From contig JAEYVS010000244.1 of NCBI GenBank assembly GCA_023429265.1, positions 1 through 11,483 of the forward strand: a stretch of DNA of 11,483 nucleotides, read 5' to 3'. This document shows positions 1 through 6,490 of the stretch, in pieces (position 1 is the stretch's first letter; the number at the start of each line of letters is the position of its first letter). A program made the translations under genes and the position numbers. Under the pieces are notes generated by a model that worked only from the letters and a program-made list of their open reading frames with translations, was not told the origin of the DNA and ran no database searches. Origin of the DNA: Bacteroidota bacterium. Lineage in GTDB: Bacteria; Bacteroidota; Ignavibacteria; Tepidaquicellales; Tepidaquicellaceae.

Positions 1-488
1 ACTACATTACATCGACCGAGCCGGAATCGATCCAGCGTATCCTCCTGCAGAATATGAATCAACATTCGGAAAACTTCGAGTACGAGGAGGCAGCATTCAT
101 ACGGGACAGGCTAAAGGACATTCAGAAAGTGCTCAGCTATCAAAAGGTCATCACGTCCGCCATTAATAACAAAAAGATAATCATCAAATGCGACGACAGG
201 CGCGCGCGCGAGGTCTTCTTCATTCATAACGGGAAACTGGTGCACACGTACACACTCAGAAAAAACGACGAAGCCGATCAGCGTGACCTGGTAGGGGAGA
301 TCACCGAAACCACGGACTATCTCTTCTTCTCGATCAGCAAATACGCCCGGCACAAATACAACGCCGAGGAGCTCGATGAGATAAAGGTAATCTCTAACTG
401 GCTCGCTCTCAACCGCGACCGAAACCGCGTGATGGAGATCACCGACCATCACACCCAAAAAGACATTGTAAATTTTGTCTTCAGTTGA
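1..488 (+). CDS. C-terminal part of a UVR-motif nuclease, probably GIY-YIG/DEDDh exonuclease type (5' truncated)
   Basis: The frame is open to the left window edge (first whole codon at base 3) and stops with TGA at 486-488, so the gene starts outside the window; the ATG at 54 is internal. Bases 54-125 encode a UVR motif of the kind found in UvrB, UvrC and related proteins (ENFEYEEAAFIRDRLKDIQ), which mediates UvrB-UvrC type contacts in excision repair proteins. Only about 120 residues follow it. True UvrC has an RNase H-like endonuclease domain and helix-hairpin-helix repeats after UVR, about 350 residues, so this is unlikely to be UvrC itself. The short tail ending in a DEIKVISNWL-like segment fits better the fused proofreading-exonuclease/GIY-YIG proteins annotated as DNA polymerase III epsilon-like; that assignment is an inference because the catalytic domains lie outside the window. 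Confidence 0.7.
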   Translation, partial: YITSTEPESIQRILLQNMNQHSENFEYEEAAFIRDRLKDIQKVLSYQKVITSAINNKKIIIKCDDRRAREVFFIHNGKLVHTYTLRKNDEADQRDLVGEITETTDYLFFSISKYARHKYNAEELDEIKVISNWLALNRDRNRVMEITDHHTQKDIVNFVFS

Positions 489-790
489 TTTCCAGGTACC
501 TGCACGGGAATCTTTGTTCCATATCCATTATCTTAGAATTAAGTTCTCTCCATCGGAGGGATGCAATAGCGCTTCAATGATTTTGTTTTTCTACTGACAA
601 TTATAATTTGAATTTATGAAGGAAAAGAGGGAAATTTTGGTTTTGTCATTCCCGCGAAAGCGGGAATCCAGAGCAATGAATTCAGTGCGTGTAAACAGAC
701 TGATACCCTATCATAACTTTTAGCGTGTAGAATGACGCAACCAAATATGTAATTTTGGAACGAGGGTGTTGGAAAGTGATATGTATTCAG
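489..790. other. Gene-free gap between the nuclease gene and the toxin gene
   Basis: No credible coding frame or RNA gene is visible. The only clear structure is the REP-like palindrome at 648-667. Neither the plus-strand gene on the left nor the minus-strand toxin gene on the right shows a convincing stem plus T-run terminator here. Confidence 0.5.
641..670. repeat. REP-like palindrome, copy 1
   Basis: ATTCCCGC (648-655), loop GAAA, GCGGGAAT (660-667) is a perfect 8-bp stem with a GNRA-type tetraloop, preceded by TTTTGTC. A second copy lies at 6491-6520 with the same loop and left flank. This kind of TGTCATTCCCGCGAAAGCGG dispersed palindrome is familiar from intergenic regions of many bacteria. 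There is no T-run, so it is not a standard terminator. Confidence 0.7.
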
Positions 791-1069
791 TTAATAGACG
801 TTTCCTCGTGTGTCTATAATTTTTATGAATGCCATGATGGAATCCCCTTGTGATACTTCAAATACAATTCTTATATTGCCTTTTCTTATTCTAAAATGAT
901 TAATGTATTGACCTTTCATTCTTTTCAGGTCAATATTTATAATTTCACTTTTGAAAAGTGTCTTTAATGCTTTCAATATGAGATCATCACATTGTTCTTC
1001 TGAAATTAAGGAGGTGTTTTTAGAAAGAAATTTATAAGCTCTTTTACTGTAGCTTATTTTTACTTTCAT
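791..1069 (-). CDS. RelE/ParE-superfamily toxin
   Basis: The 92-residue basic protein has the layout of the RelE/ParE toxin fold: an N-terminal strand (MKVKISYSKRAYKFL), two helices, then a conserved strand-turn-strand (KRMKGQYINHFRIRKGNIR) and an IIDTRGNVY ending that matches the usual I-x-x-R-x-x-vY tail of the family. RelE members cleave ribosome-bound mRNA and ParE members poison gyrase; the sequence alone does not tell which applies. Its ATG overlaps the stop of the upstream small gene by four bases (ATGA), the normal arrangement for a co-translated type II toxin-antitoxin pair. Length is typical. No terminator is seen after its stop; the REP palindrome lies about 125 bases downstream. 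Confidence 0.8.
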   Translation of the reverse strand: MKVKISYSKRAYKFLSKNTSLISEEQCDDLILKALKTLFKSEIINIDLKRMKGQYINHFRIRKGNIRIVFEVSQGDSIMAFIKIIDTRGNVY

Positions 1070-1275
1070 ATCTGTTTATCTTTGGAGTGAGCTTCATATC
1101 TTGTTTCCGGGTCATGGAGAATTTCTTCAATCTCCTTTTGCTCCGGATCGCTTACAAATTCTCCAACAATGGTAGTATCTTCAATTATCTGGATGCTGTC
1201 TTTGGGTATGATTTCAAAAAAAGACCTCATCTTGTCATAAATTGAATCTGAAATTAGTAAAGTTAACTTTTTCAT
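1066..1275 (-). CDS. Putative type II antitoxin partner of the RelE/ParE toxin
   Basis: This 69-residue protein (MKKLTLLISDSIYDKMRSF...) starts with a short beta strand and helix, as in RelB-like or small ribbon-helix-helix antitoxins, and continues into an acidic, probably disordered tail (EQKEIEEILHDPE) that could wrap the toxin. The assignment rests mainly on position: it lies immediately upstream of the toxin gene and overlaps it by ATGA. There is no Shine-Dalgarno sequence before its ATG. On the minus strand, TTGAAT, 17 bases, TATTTT (1309 down to 1281) could be a promoter that would give a leaderless or nearly leaderless transcript; antitoxins of this type usually repress their own promoter. 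The family name is uncertain. Confidence 0.65.
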   Translation of the reverse strand: MKKLTLLISDSIYDKMRSFFEIIPKDSIQIIEDTTIVGEFVSDPEQKEIEEILHDPETRYEAHSKDKQI

Positions 1276-1337
1276 ATTATAAAATATCTTTTAAATACTT
1301 ATTATTCAATCCCATCCAAAGTTATGACGCTCAGAAA

Positions 1338-1375
1338 ATGAATAAGGGAAAAAGTCACTGTTTGTCCTTATTCAT
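1338..1375 (-). terminator. Inverted repeat downstream of the ferredoxin gene, possible weak terminator
   Basis: ATGAATAAGG (1338-1347) and CCTTATTCAT (1366-1375) form a perfect 10-bp stem around an 18-base loop, about 50 bases past the ferredoxin stop. On the minus strand the stem is followed only by TTTCTG, so the T-run is poor. It could end the typA-ferredoxin transcript, or it could be an operator for the adjacent toxin-antitoxin promoter. Confidence 0.3.
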
Positions 1376-1396
1376 CGGGTTAAAGTTGCTCCATAT

Positions 1397-1416
1397 CGTC
1401 TTTGCGTCTTTGCGGT
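1397..1416. repeat. Short tandem repeat GTCTTTGC x2
   Basis: GTCTTTGC occurs twice head to tail at 1398-1405 and 1406-1413, just after the ferredoxin gene. Reads as GCAAAGAC repeats on the other strand. Similar GCAAAGACGCAAAG tracts are common intergenic repeats in several bacterial groups. Confidence 0.5.
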
Positions 1417-1424
1417 AAAATTAT

Positions 1425-1811
1425 TTACATCAGGCTCAGATCCGATTCGGGGTCTTCGTACATATCCGTGTGGATGATGTATTCTTCGACGGGTTCGCCG
1501 CCGATGAGGTGCTCTTGAATTATTTTTTCGAGGACTTTTGGTGTGCAGGAGTGGTACCACGTGCCTTCAGGATATACCACAGCGACGGGACCTTTCATAC
1601 AGAGGCGGAGACAGTTGGCTTTTGTGCGGAAGATGCCTTTTTCGTCGAGCCCGAGCTCTTTGATCCTGCTTTTGAGATAATCCCAGGATTCGAGGCCTTC
1701 CTTCATACTGCAGCATTTGGCTTTGGATTGGTCGGCGCAGAGAAAAATGTGCCGTTTTATCTTATCTATGTTGAGCTCTTTGGCTTTTTTGACGAGATGC
1801 TTCTTGCTCAT
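1425..1811 (-). CDS. Thioredoxin-fold (2Fe-2S) ferredoxin
   Basis: A 128-residue soluble protein with the cysteine pattern of thioredoxin-like 2Fe-2S ferredoxins (Shethna/NuoE-like fold): Cys25 followed by Cys33/Cys34 in the first half, then Cys67-x3-Cys71 before GPVAVVYPEGTWY, the usual substrate-side strand of this family. Cys89 is an extra cysteine. It should carry one 2Fe-2S cluster and act as an electron carrier in the cytoplasm; the partner is unknown. The ATG directly follows the typA stop codon with no base between them, so the two genes are almost certainly co-transcribed and translationally coupled. The last 20 residues are acidic. The gene lies only 2.6 kb from the nuo genes, but on the opposite strand. 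Confidence 0.85.
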   Translation of the reverse strand: MSKKHLVKKAKELNIDKIKRHIFLCADQSKAKCCSMKEGLESWDYLKSRIKELGLDEKGIFRTKANCLRLCMKGPVAVVYPEGTWYHSCTPKVLEKIIQEHLIGGEPVEEYIIHTDMYEDPESDLSLM

Positions 1812-3662
1812 TTATTCCGCTTCTACTTTTCCTGAGAATTGCTTTCCTCTCATTGTATGCCTTTTCTGAGCTGAGAGTATCATTTTTCTTAACCTTATGT
1901 TTTTCGGGGTAACCTCCACGAGTTCATCGTCTTTGATGAAGTCTATGGCTCTTTCAAGCGTCATAGGAGTAACCGGTGTCAGCATAATGCTGTCGTCTTT
2001 TCCGGATGCGCGCATATTCGTCAGCTTCTTTCCTTTACAGGGGTTTACGTCGAGGTCATTGTCGCGGTTGTGTTCGCCTACTATCATACCTTCATACACG
2101 AGCTCATTGGGAACTGTGAATAGTATTCCGCGCGGCTCGAGATTGTACAGAGCGTACGATAGGGCTTCACCCTGCCTGTCGGAAACAAGCGATCCCGTTA
2201 GACGGGTAGGGAAGTCTCCCCTGTACTCTTCGTACCCCTGGAGATATGAGTTCATAATCCCGGTTCCGCGGGTGTCGGTGAGGAATTCATTCCTGTATCC
2301 GATGAGCGACCTGGACGGGATGGAAAATTCAAGCCTTACCCTGCCGGTTCCGTGATTTACGAGGTTGATCATTCTGCCTTTGCGTTTTGAGAGCTTCTCG
2401 GAAACTATTCCAACGAAGCTTTCATCACAGTCTATGAATAAGTGTTCTATTGGTTCGTGTATCTTTCCATCGACCCTGCGGTTAATGACCTTGGGTCTTC
2501 CCACGCTTAGTTCAAAGCCTTCGCGGCGCATCGTTTCTATTAGTATGACCATCTGGAATTCTCCCCGTCCTTTTACGACAAACGAATCCCCGTCTCCGGA
2601 GTCTTCTACTTTAAGTGCGACATTGCTTAATGTTTCACGGTTCAATCTTTCACGGATCTTGTTTGATTGAACGATCTTACCTTCACGTCCAGATAGAGGT
2701 GATGTATTTATGGAGAATAGCATCGATATTGTGGGTTCATCCACGGCAATACGTTTGAGTGCTTTGGGATTTTCACGCGTGGTGATGGTGTCACCGATGT
2801 GTACCTCCTCGATTCCGGAAAGGATAACGATGTCTCCGGGACTGATCTCTTCTACTTCAGCGAAATTTACTCCGTCATAAACCTGCAGTTTAGTAACTTT
2901 CAGGGGTAATACCTGTTCCTCTTCGTTTATTCGGGCAAGTTCTTCGTTCTTTCGGGCAGAGCCGTTTGAAACTTTTCCTATGGCGAGCCTGCCGAGGAAG
3001 TCGGAATAATCAAGGTCTGCTACGAGCATCTGGAATGGCTGTTCCGGGTCATAAGCAGGTGGAGGTATTTCGCTGACAATGGCTTCGAAGAGCGGCGCAA
3101 GATCTTTACCCTGCTCCTCGAGTGTATTCTGAGCAATCCCTTCTTTTCCGATGGCGTACAGCACGGGAAATTCTATCTGGTCTTCGGTTGCATCGAGGTC
3201 GATAAACAGGTCATATACTTCATTCAATACTTCCTGCGCGCGGGCATCTTTTCTGTCTATTTTATTTACTACTACTATAATCTTTAAACCGTTTTCGAGA
3301 GCTTTTCTGAGTACGAATCGGGTCTGGGGGAGTGGTCCTTCGGAAGCGTCCACGAGGAGTATGACACCGTCTACCATCATTAATGCCCGTTCTACTTCAC
3401 CGCCGAAATCGGCGTGGCCGGGAGTATCGAGAATGTTAATTTTTACGTCACCGTACTGCACCGAGCAGTTTTTCGCGGAGATTGTAATTCCTCTTTCGCG
3501 CTCGAGGTCCATATTATCCATCACGCGGTCCTGAACTTCCTGATTCGCGCGGAAAGTGCCGCTTTGTCTGAATAAGTGATCTACAAGTGTAGTCTTGACG
3601 TGGTCAACGTGCGCTATTATCGCGATATTCCTGAGCTTGTTATTATGTGATAATTCCTTCAT
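1812..3662 (-). CDS. typA: Translational GTPase TypA/BipA, with altered P-loop
   Basis: TypA/BipA is a ribosome-associated GTPase of the EF-G/LepA group that acts in ribosome assembly and stress adaptation. Numbering from the ATG at 3662 (616 residues, normal length): GTPase domain about 1-205 with switch I RERGITI (55-61), G3 DTPGH (79-83) and G4 NKID (133-136); then a beta-barrel domain, EF-G III/V-like domains, and the TypA-specific C-terminal domain ending in QKRHTMRGKQF. The G1 motif reads AHVDHVKTT (17-25): residue 22 is Val, where the family has an invariant Gly. The base at 3598 is A on the plus strand; a C would restore GGC. The G5 region reads YAIGKEG rather than the usual YASAKxG. 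A TTG start at 3680 would add six residues; the ATG is preferred because family members begin close to RNIAIIAHVDH. No Shine-Dalgarno sequence supports either. Confidence 0.95.
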   Translation of the reverse strand: MKELSHNNKLRNIAIIAHVDHVKTTLVDHLFRQSGTFRANQEVQDRVMDNMDLERERGITISAKNCSVQYGDVKINILDTPGHADFGGEVERALMMVDGVILLVDASEGPLPQTRFVLRKALENGLKIIVVVNKIDRKDARAQEVLNEVYDLFIDLDATEDQIEFPVLYAIGKEGIAQNTLEEQGKDLAPLFEAIVSEIPPPAYDPEQPFQMLVADLDYSDFLGRLAIGKVSNGSARKNEELARINEEEQVLPLKVTKLQVYDGVNFAEVEEISPGDIVILSGIEEVHIGDTITTRENPKALKRIAVDEPTISMLFSINTSPLSGREGKIVQSNKIRERLNRETLSNVALKVEDSGDGDSFVVKGRGEFQMVILIETMRREGFELSVGRPKVINRRVDGKIHEPIEHLFIDCDESFVGIVSEKLSKRKGRMINLVNHGTGRVRLEFSIPSRSLIGYRNEFLTDTRGTGIMNSYLQGYEEYRGDFPTRLTGSLVSDRQGEALSYALYNLEPRGILFTVPNELVYEGMIVGEHNRDNDLDVNPCKGKKLTNMRASGKDDSIMLTPVTPMTLERAIDFIKDDELVEVTPKNIRLRKMILSAQKRHTMRGKQFSGKVEAE

Positions 3663-3803
3663 TATGATATTTTTGTCCAAAATTATGATAACTTACAAGA
3701 TAGGAAATATGATTTGCAAATGTAAGGAAAAAGGCGAGTGAATATATACCAAATCCAGGTTATTCATGGTATAATGTGATTAGAGCCGTAGAATATGCCC
3801 ATT

Positions 3804-3964
3804 AAATTAAAACAGCGGATAAAGTTACGAGGCTTCGAGTGTTTCTCAGATTTATCGGAGAACGGAGAAAAACTGTCTGAGGGAGGTCTTATTCCGCTTT
3901 AGCGGAATTCGACCGAGTTTTTTTCTCCGAACGAAGAACGCAAGTAACTTAGCTGTTTTAATTT
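3804..3964. repeat. Nested palindromic element (MITE-like repeat or structured RNA)
   Basis: Successive pairs of arms nest inside one another: 3804-3816 with 3952-3964 (13 bp, perfect), 3822-3828 with 3944-3950 (AAGTTAC/GTAACTT), 3833-3837 with 3932-3936 (CTTCG/CGAAG), 3863-3867 with 3925-3929 (CGGAG/CTCCG, extended by an A-run against a T-run), 3885-3888 with 3911-3914 (GGTC/GACC) and a terminal hairpin ATTCCGC-TTTA-GCGGAAT (3891-3908). The order and symmetry are far beyond chance for spacer DNA. Either a non-autonomous palindromic repeat or a transcribed RNA would fit. I do not recognise a named family. Confidence 0.6.
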
Positions 3965-3979
3965 TTAGGGCTGCCTTTT

Positions 3980-4005
3980 GCTTCTTTTGGGCAGGCAAAA
4001 GAAGC
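3980..4005. repeat. 10-bp hairpin in the typA-nuoA spacer
   Basis: GCTTCTTTTG (3980-3989), six-base loop, CAAAAGAAGC (3996-4005) form a perfect stem. A competing shorter stem CTTTTGC (3975-3981) with GCAAAAG (3995-4001) is also possible. No T-run follows on the plus strand. Confidence 0.5.
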
Positions 4006-4283
4006 CGTCGGAGACAATATATATTTCATACGTATTAAAACCAATTTGTGAAAAATAGTGGCTCAAATTCCGATTAATTCGTGAGAGTTAATAGTCCATT
4101 GCTGAAATCATATCAAATCCTCTCCGACGGTCTAGGACTCGCCCGAGGGGTAGGAGGTACCGGTATTAACCTTTTGCAATATTTTCTTAGTTGTCTTTTA
4201 CCACTTCTACCAAACCATTCGTAAATAATTCGTGTTCTCGTGTAATCAGTGGCTGGAATATTCTATAAATGAGATTTTCCGCC

Positions 4284-4317
4284 ATTGTTGGGGTTATAGC
4301 GAAGCATCACCAACAAT
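4284..4317. repeat. Inverted repeat upstream of nuoA
   Basis: ATTGTTGG (4284-4291) and CCAACAAT (4310-4317) form a perfect 8-bp stem around an 18-base loop, ending 76 bases before the nuoA start. It could be an operator or leader hairpin for nuoAB; no T-run makes it a terminator. Confidence 0.35.
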
Positions 4318-4393
4318 AAAGTTTAAATGGATTAGGAATTTCATTTAATATTAATTCTAAAATTGCTTAATTTACAAATAATAAATATATCTT

Positions 4394-4762
4394 ATGCTTG
4401 AAAGCTATATCCCAATATTCTTAATAATCCTCATTTCGCTGCTTTTCGCGGTGGTGAACATCAATTTTTCCTCGTGGTTCGGACCGAGCCGCCCGAATAA
4501 GGAAAAGTTATCTACGTATGAGAGCGGTGTCGAACCTATAGGAAACGCGAGAGACAGATTTTCTGTTAAGTATTATATGGTAGCGGTAAGCTTCATTGTA
4601 TTCGACATCGAGGTGGTGTTTTTGTATCCCTGGGCAGTGTCGTTCATCCATATGCCGCGACCTGAGATGATTTATTCATTTATCATCGGATTCATATTTA
4701 TCGTTATTTTGACGGTAGGACTAATATACGAGTATAAAAAAGGAGTATTGAAATGGGATTAG
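4394..4762 (+). CDS. nuoA: NADH-quinone oxidoreductase subunit A
   Basis: NuoA is a small membrane subunit of respiratory complex I, contacting the Q-module near the quinone channel. The 122-residue protein shows three transmembrane segments (about residues 5-27, 61-83 and 92-114) and the family signatures YESGVEP and FDIEVVFLYPWA; the conserved acidic residues of the second membrane helix are present. Length is typical. It is the first gene of a nuoAB pair: its stop lies inside nuoB, a 10-base overlap. The ATG at 4394 has an A/T-rich upstream region without a Shine-Dalgarno sequence, as for most nuo genes here. Confidence 0.97.
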   Translation: MLESYIPIFLIILISLLFAVVNINFSSWFGPSRPNKEKLSTYESGVEPIGNARDRFSVKYYMVAVSFIVFDIEVVFLYPWAVSFIHMPRPEMIYSFIIGFIFIVILTVGLIYEYKKGVLKWD

Positions 4763-5256
4763 AAGATGTTTTAACGAAAGAGGGATTTCTTACATCTAAG
4801 ATAGACGCTTTATTCAAGTGGTCTCAGAAAAACGCGTTATGGCCTATGCCGATGGGCATATCCTGCTGCGCTATCGAGATGATGGCATTTGCAGGACCGA
4901 GATATGACGTGGCGAGATTCGGGAGTGAGGCATTCAGATTTTCACCCAGGCAGTCTGACCTGATGATAGTAGCCGGTACGGTAACGTATAAAATGGCTAA
5001 AGTAGTAAGGAAAATTTACGACCAGATGCCGGATCCTAAATGGGTGATCGCGATGGGAGCCTGTACCTCAAGCGGCGGAATGTACAGGAGCTATTCGGTG
5101 GTGCAGGGAATAGACCAGTTTTTACCCGTAGATGCCTATGTAGCCGGATGCCCGCCAAGACCGGATAATCTTTTGAACGCATTAATGAAGATTCAGGATA
5201 AGATCCAAAACGGTAAATTTGAGGGTGTAGCCCCTAAAAGGCTTGAATTAAACTAA
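4753..5256 (+). CDS. nuoB: NADH-quinone oxidoreductase subunit B
   Basis: NuoB holds the terminal iron-sulfur cluster N2, which passes electrons to quinone. The 167-residue protein has the N2 ligands in place: tandem Cys38-Cys39 in GISCCAIEMM, Cys104 in MGACTSSGG and Cys133 in AGCPPRP. Length is usual. It overlaps the end of nuoA and has a good ribosome binding site (AAGGAG at about 4739-4744, inside nuoA), one of the few clear ones in the window. A strong terminator follows, so nuoAB form a closed unit and nuoC is not directly downstream. Confidence 0.97.
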   Translation: MGLEDVLTKEGFLTSKIDALFKWSQKNALWPMPMGISCCAIEMMAFAGPRYDVARFGSEAFRFSPRQSDLMIVAGTVTYKMAKVVRKIYDQMPDPKWVIAMGACTSSGGMYRSYSVVQGIDQFLPVDAYVAGCPPRPDNLLNALMKIQDKIQNGKFEGVAPKRLELN

Positions 5257-5279
5257 ATTTAGATTTTGTCATATTTCAG

Positions 5280-5311
5280 GGGAATAGAGGATTTCTATTC
5301 CCTTTTTTTTT
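5280..5311 (+). terminator. Intrinsic terminator after nuoB
   Basis: GGGAATAGA (5280-5288) pairs with TCTATTCCC (5294-5302), a 9-bp stem with a five-base loop, followed by nine T (5303-5311). It lies 24 bases after the nuoB stop and closes the nuoAB transcript. Confidence 0.9.
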
Positions 5312-5422
5312 ATAAAATTTAGAGTAATATTACTACACAATGTAAAAATTGGCGTTAATTTAATGTTTATTTAAGTATCTAATGTTAAATTTACGTAAAA
5401 TATTATAAAAACATAAAAAATC

Positions 5423-5430
5423 GGAGGAGG
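5423..5430 (+). promoter_or_regulatory. Strong ribosome binding site of the T9SS-sorted protein gene
   Basis: GGAGGAGG sits eight bases before the ATG at 5439. It is the strongest Shine-Dalgarno match in the window and contrasts with the absence of one before nuoA, nuoC, nuoD and nuoE. Confidence 0.75.
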
Positions 5431-5438
5431 ATCATTCT

Positions 5439-6362
5439 ATGAAAAAACTATTACCTCTTTTATTTGTAGTCTTTGTTTCATTTGGAAGTATGTCTGGGAA
5501 TGCTCAAATTTTTGAGGATTTCGAAAGTTCGGATTCTACTTTGCCTGCAGGTTGGACAAAAGTTAATAATGCCGCCTTTCCAATCATGGTGGATCCTGAT
5601 GTAAACTGGACTGTAAGAGATTCAGGTTCATATGCACCGGGATTGGCATCGGCTTTTACTCAGTCACACAATAGTCTCAGGTCTGTTGGAGTAAGCTGGT
5701 GGGCATCAATAGACACATCAGGTGGCCCGGGTGGTATTGCAGATTGCTGGTTAATAACTCCAAGGTTTACACCTTCCACTGATAACTGGAAAATAACATT
5801 TTGGGCCTCAGGTGGTAGTGCTTCTTATGCGGACAGTATGCAGGTTTGGTTAAGTCTAATTGATTCTTTGCCAAATAGTTTCACCGATTACATAGGAACC
5901 TGTGCATGGCCTACCGGTTCTACTTATGGTGCCTGGACACAATATTCATTTGACGTTCCTCCAGGTTATGTAGGTATTAACCTGTGGGTTGGTTTCAGAT
6001 ATTATATGGACTGTGCTGTTGACGGATTCTTTGTATATCTGGATGATGTAGAAATATCTGATCCTACATCAATAACTCAAGTTGGAAATAATTTACCTGA
6101 AAAATTTGCTTTAGGACAGAACTATCCAAATCCATTTAACCCGACTACAAAGATTAGATTTGATATCGCTAAAAATTCCAATGTATCATTAGTTATTTAC
6201 AATTCATTGGGTCAGCAGGTCAAATCTCTGGTAAATGAATATAAGACAGCGGGTTATTATGAGGCTGAATTTGCTGCAGGAGATCTTCCAAGCGGAACAT
6301 ACTTCTACAGACTTACAACCGATAATTTTGTAGAAACCAAGAAGATGCTGCTCGTCAAATAA
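5439..6362 (+). CDS. Secreted choice-of-anchor J (cleaved-adhesin-like) protein with T9SS type A sorting domain
   Basis: The 307-residue protein starts with a Sec signal peptide (MKKLLPLLFVVFVSFGSMSGNA, cleavage likely after Ala22). Residues about 24-205 look like a choice-of-anchor J/cleaved-adhesin jelly-roll domain: FEDFES start, LPAGWT, DCWLITPRF, KITFWASGG and the LDDVEI end strand are typical. A linker and the C-terminal sorting domain (about 219-307) follow, with NYPNPFNPTT, YNSLGQQV, LPSGTYFYRL and the VETKKMLLVK end. The protein should cross the inner membrane by Sec and the outer membrane by the type IX system, with the tail cleaved. Role unknown; binding to a glycan or other surface ligand is a guess from the fold. 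Its codons are more AT-rich than those of the nuo genes. It is monocistronic, between two terminators, and physically splits nuoB from nuoC. Confidence 0.9.
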   Translation: MKKLLPLLFVVFVSFGSMSGNAQIFEDFESSDSTLPAGWTKVNNAAFPIMVDPDVNWTVRDSGSYAPGLASAFTQSHNSLRSVGVSWWASIDTSGGPGGIADCWLITPRFTPSTDNWKITFWASGGSASYADSMQVWLSLIDSLPNSFTDYIGTCAWPTGSTYGAWTQYSFDVPPGYVGINLWVGFRYYMDCAVDGFFVYLDDVEISDPTSITQVGNNLPEKFALGQNYPNPFNPTTKIRFDIAKNSNVSLVIYNSLGQQVKSLVNEYKTAGYYEAEFAAGDLPSGTYFYRLTTDNFVETKKMLLVK

Positions 6363-6435
6363 AAATTGAGCAGAGTAGTCCCGCTTTAACGGCGGTTATT
6401 TGTGAAGTAAGAGATAATAATCCATACCTAATTTT

Positions 6436-6472
6436 AAAGGTAATCCTGTGAAGAACGGGATTACCTTTTTTT
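6436..6472 (+). terminator. Intrinsic terminator after the T9SS-sorted protein gene
   Basis: AAAGGTAATCC (6436-6446) pairs with GGATTACCTTT (6458-6468), with a T-run through 6472. It lies about 75 bases after the stop codon at 6362. Confidence 0.85.
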
Positions 6473-6490
6473 ATAATATCCCTCTCAATT

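Larger units (their letters stand above)
3663..4393. other. Gene-free divergent region between typA and nuoA, rich in inverted repeats
   Basis: About 700 bases with no credible gene on either strand. It must contain the promoters for typA (minus) and nuoA (plus), but I cannot place either with confidence. It holds the nested palindromic element at 3804-3964, a hairpin at 3980-4005, a spaced inverted repeat (4005-4014 and 4121-4130) and a stem at 4284-4317. The base composition at 3810-3960 and 4110-4165 is visibly less AT-rich than the surrounding spacer, suggesting an inserted repeat or structured RNA. Confidence 0.5.

Noticed and set aside
641..670. CRISPR repeat or rho-independent terminator reading of the GAAA-loop palindrome
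   Set aside because: Only two copies almost 6 kb apart, no spacer array, and no T-run after the stem on either strand.
1470..1835. Long plus-strand frame opposite the ferredoxin gene
   Set aside because: Antisense shadow of the ferredoxin and typA 3' end, which have clear family motifs on the minus strand.
1897..3534. Several plus-strand frames of 100-150 codons across typA
   Set aside because: All lie opposite intact typA coding sequence; serine- and proline-rich translations are typical of antisense shadows.
3663..3680. TTG start adding six residues to TypA
   Set aside because: The ATG at 3662 gives normal family length and the TTG has no ribosome binding site.
4131..4230. Small ORF after the TAGGAGGT motif at about 4150
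   Set aside because: No standard start codon at a usable distance; the motif is more likely part of the structured repeat block.
5439..6362. Mobile element cargo carrying the T9SS protein
   Set aside because: No transposase, integrase or terminal inverted repeats were found flanking the gene; the REP-like palindrome lies on one side only.
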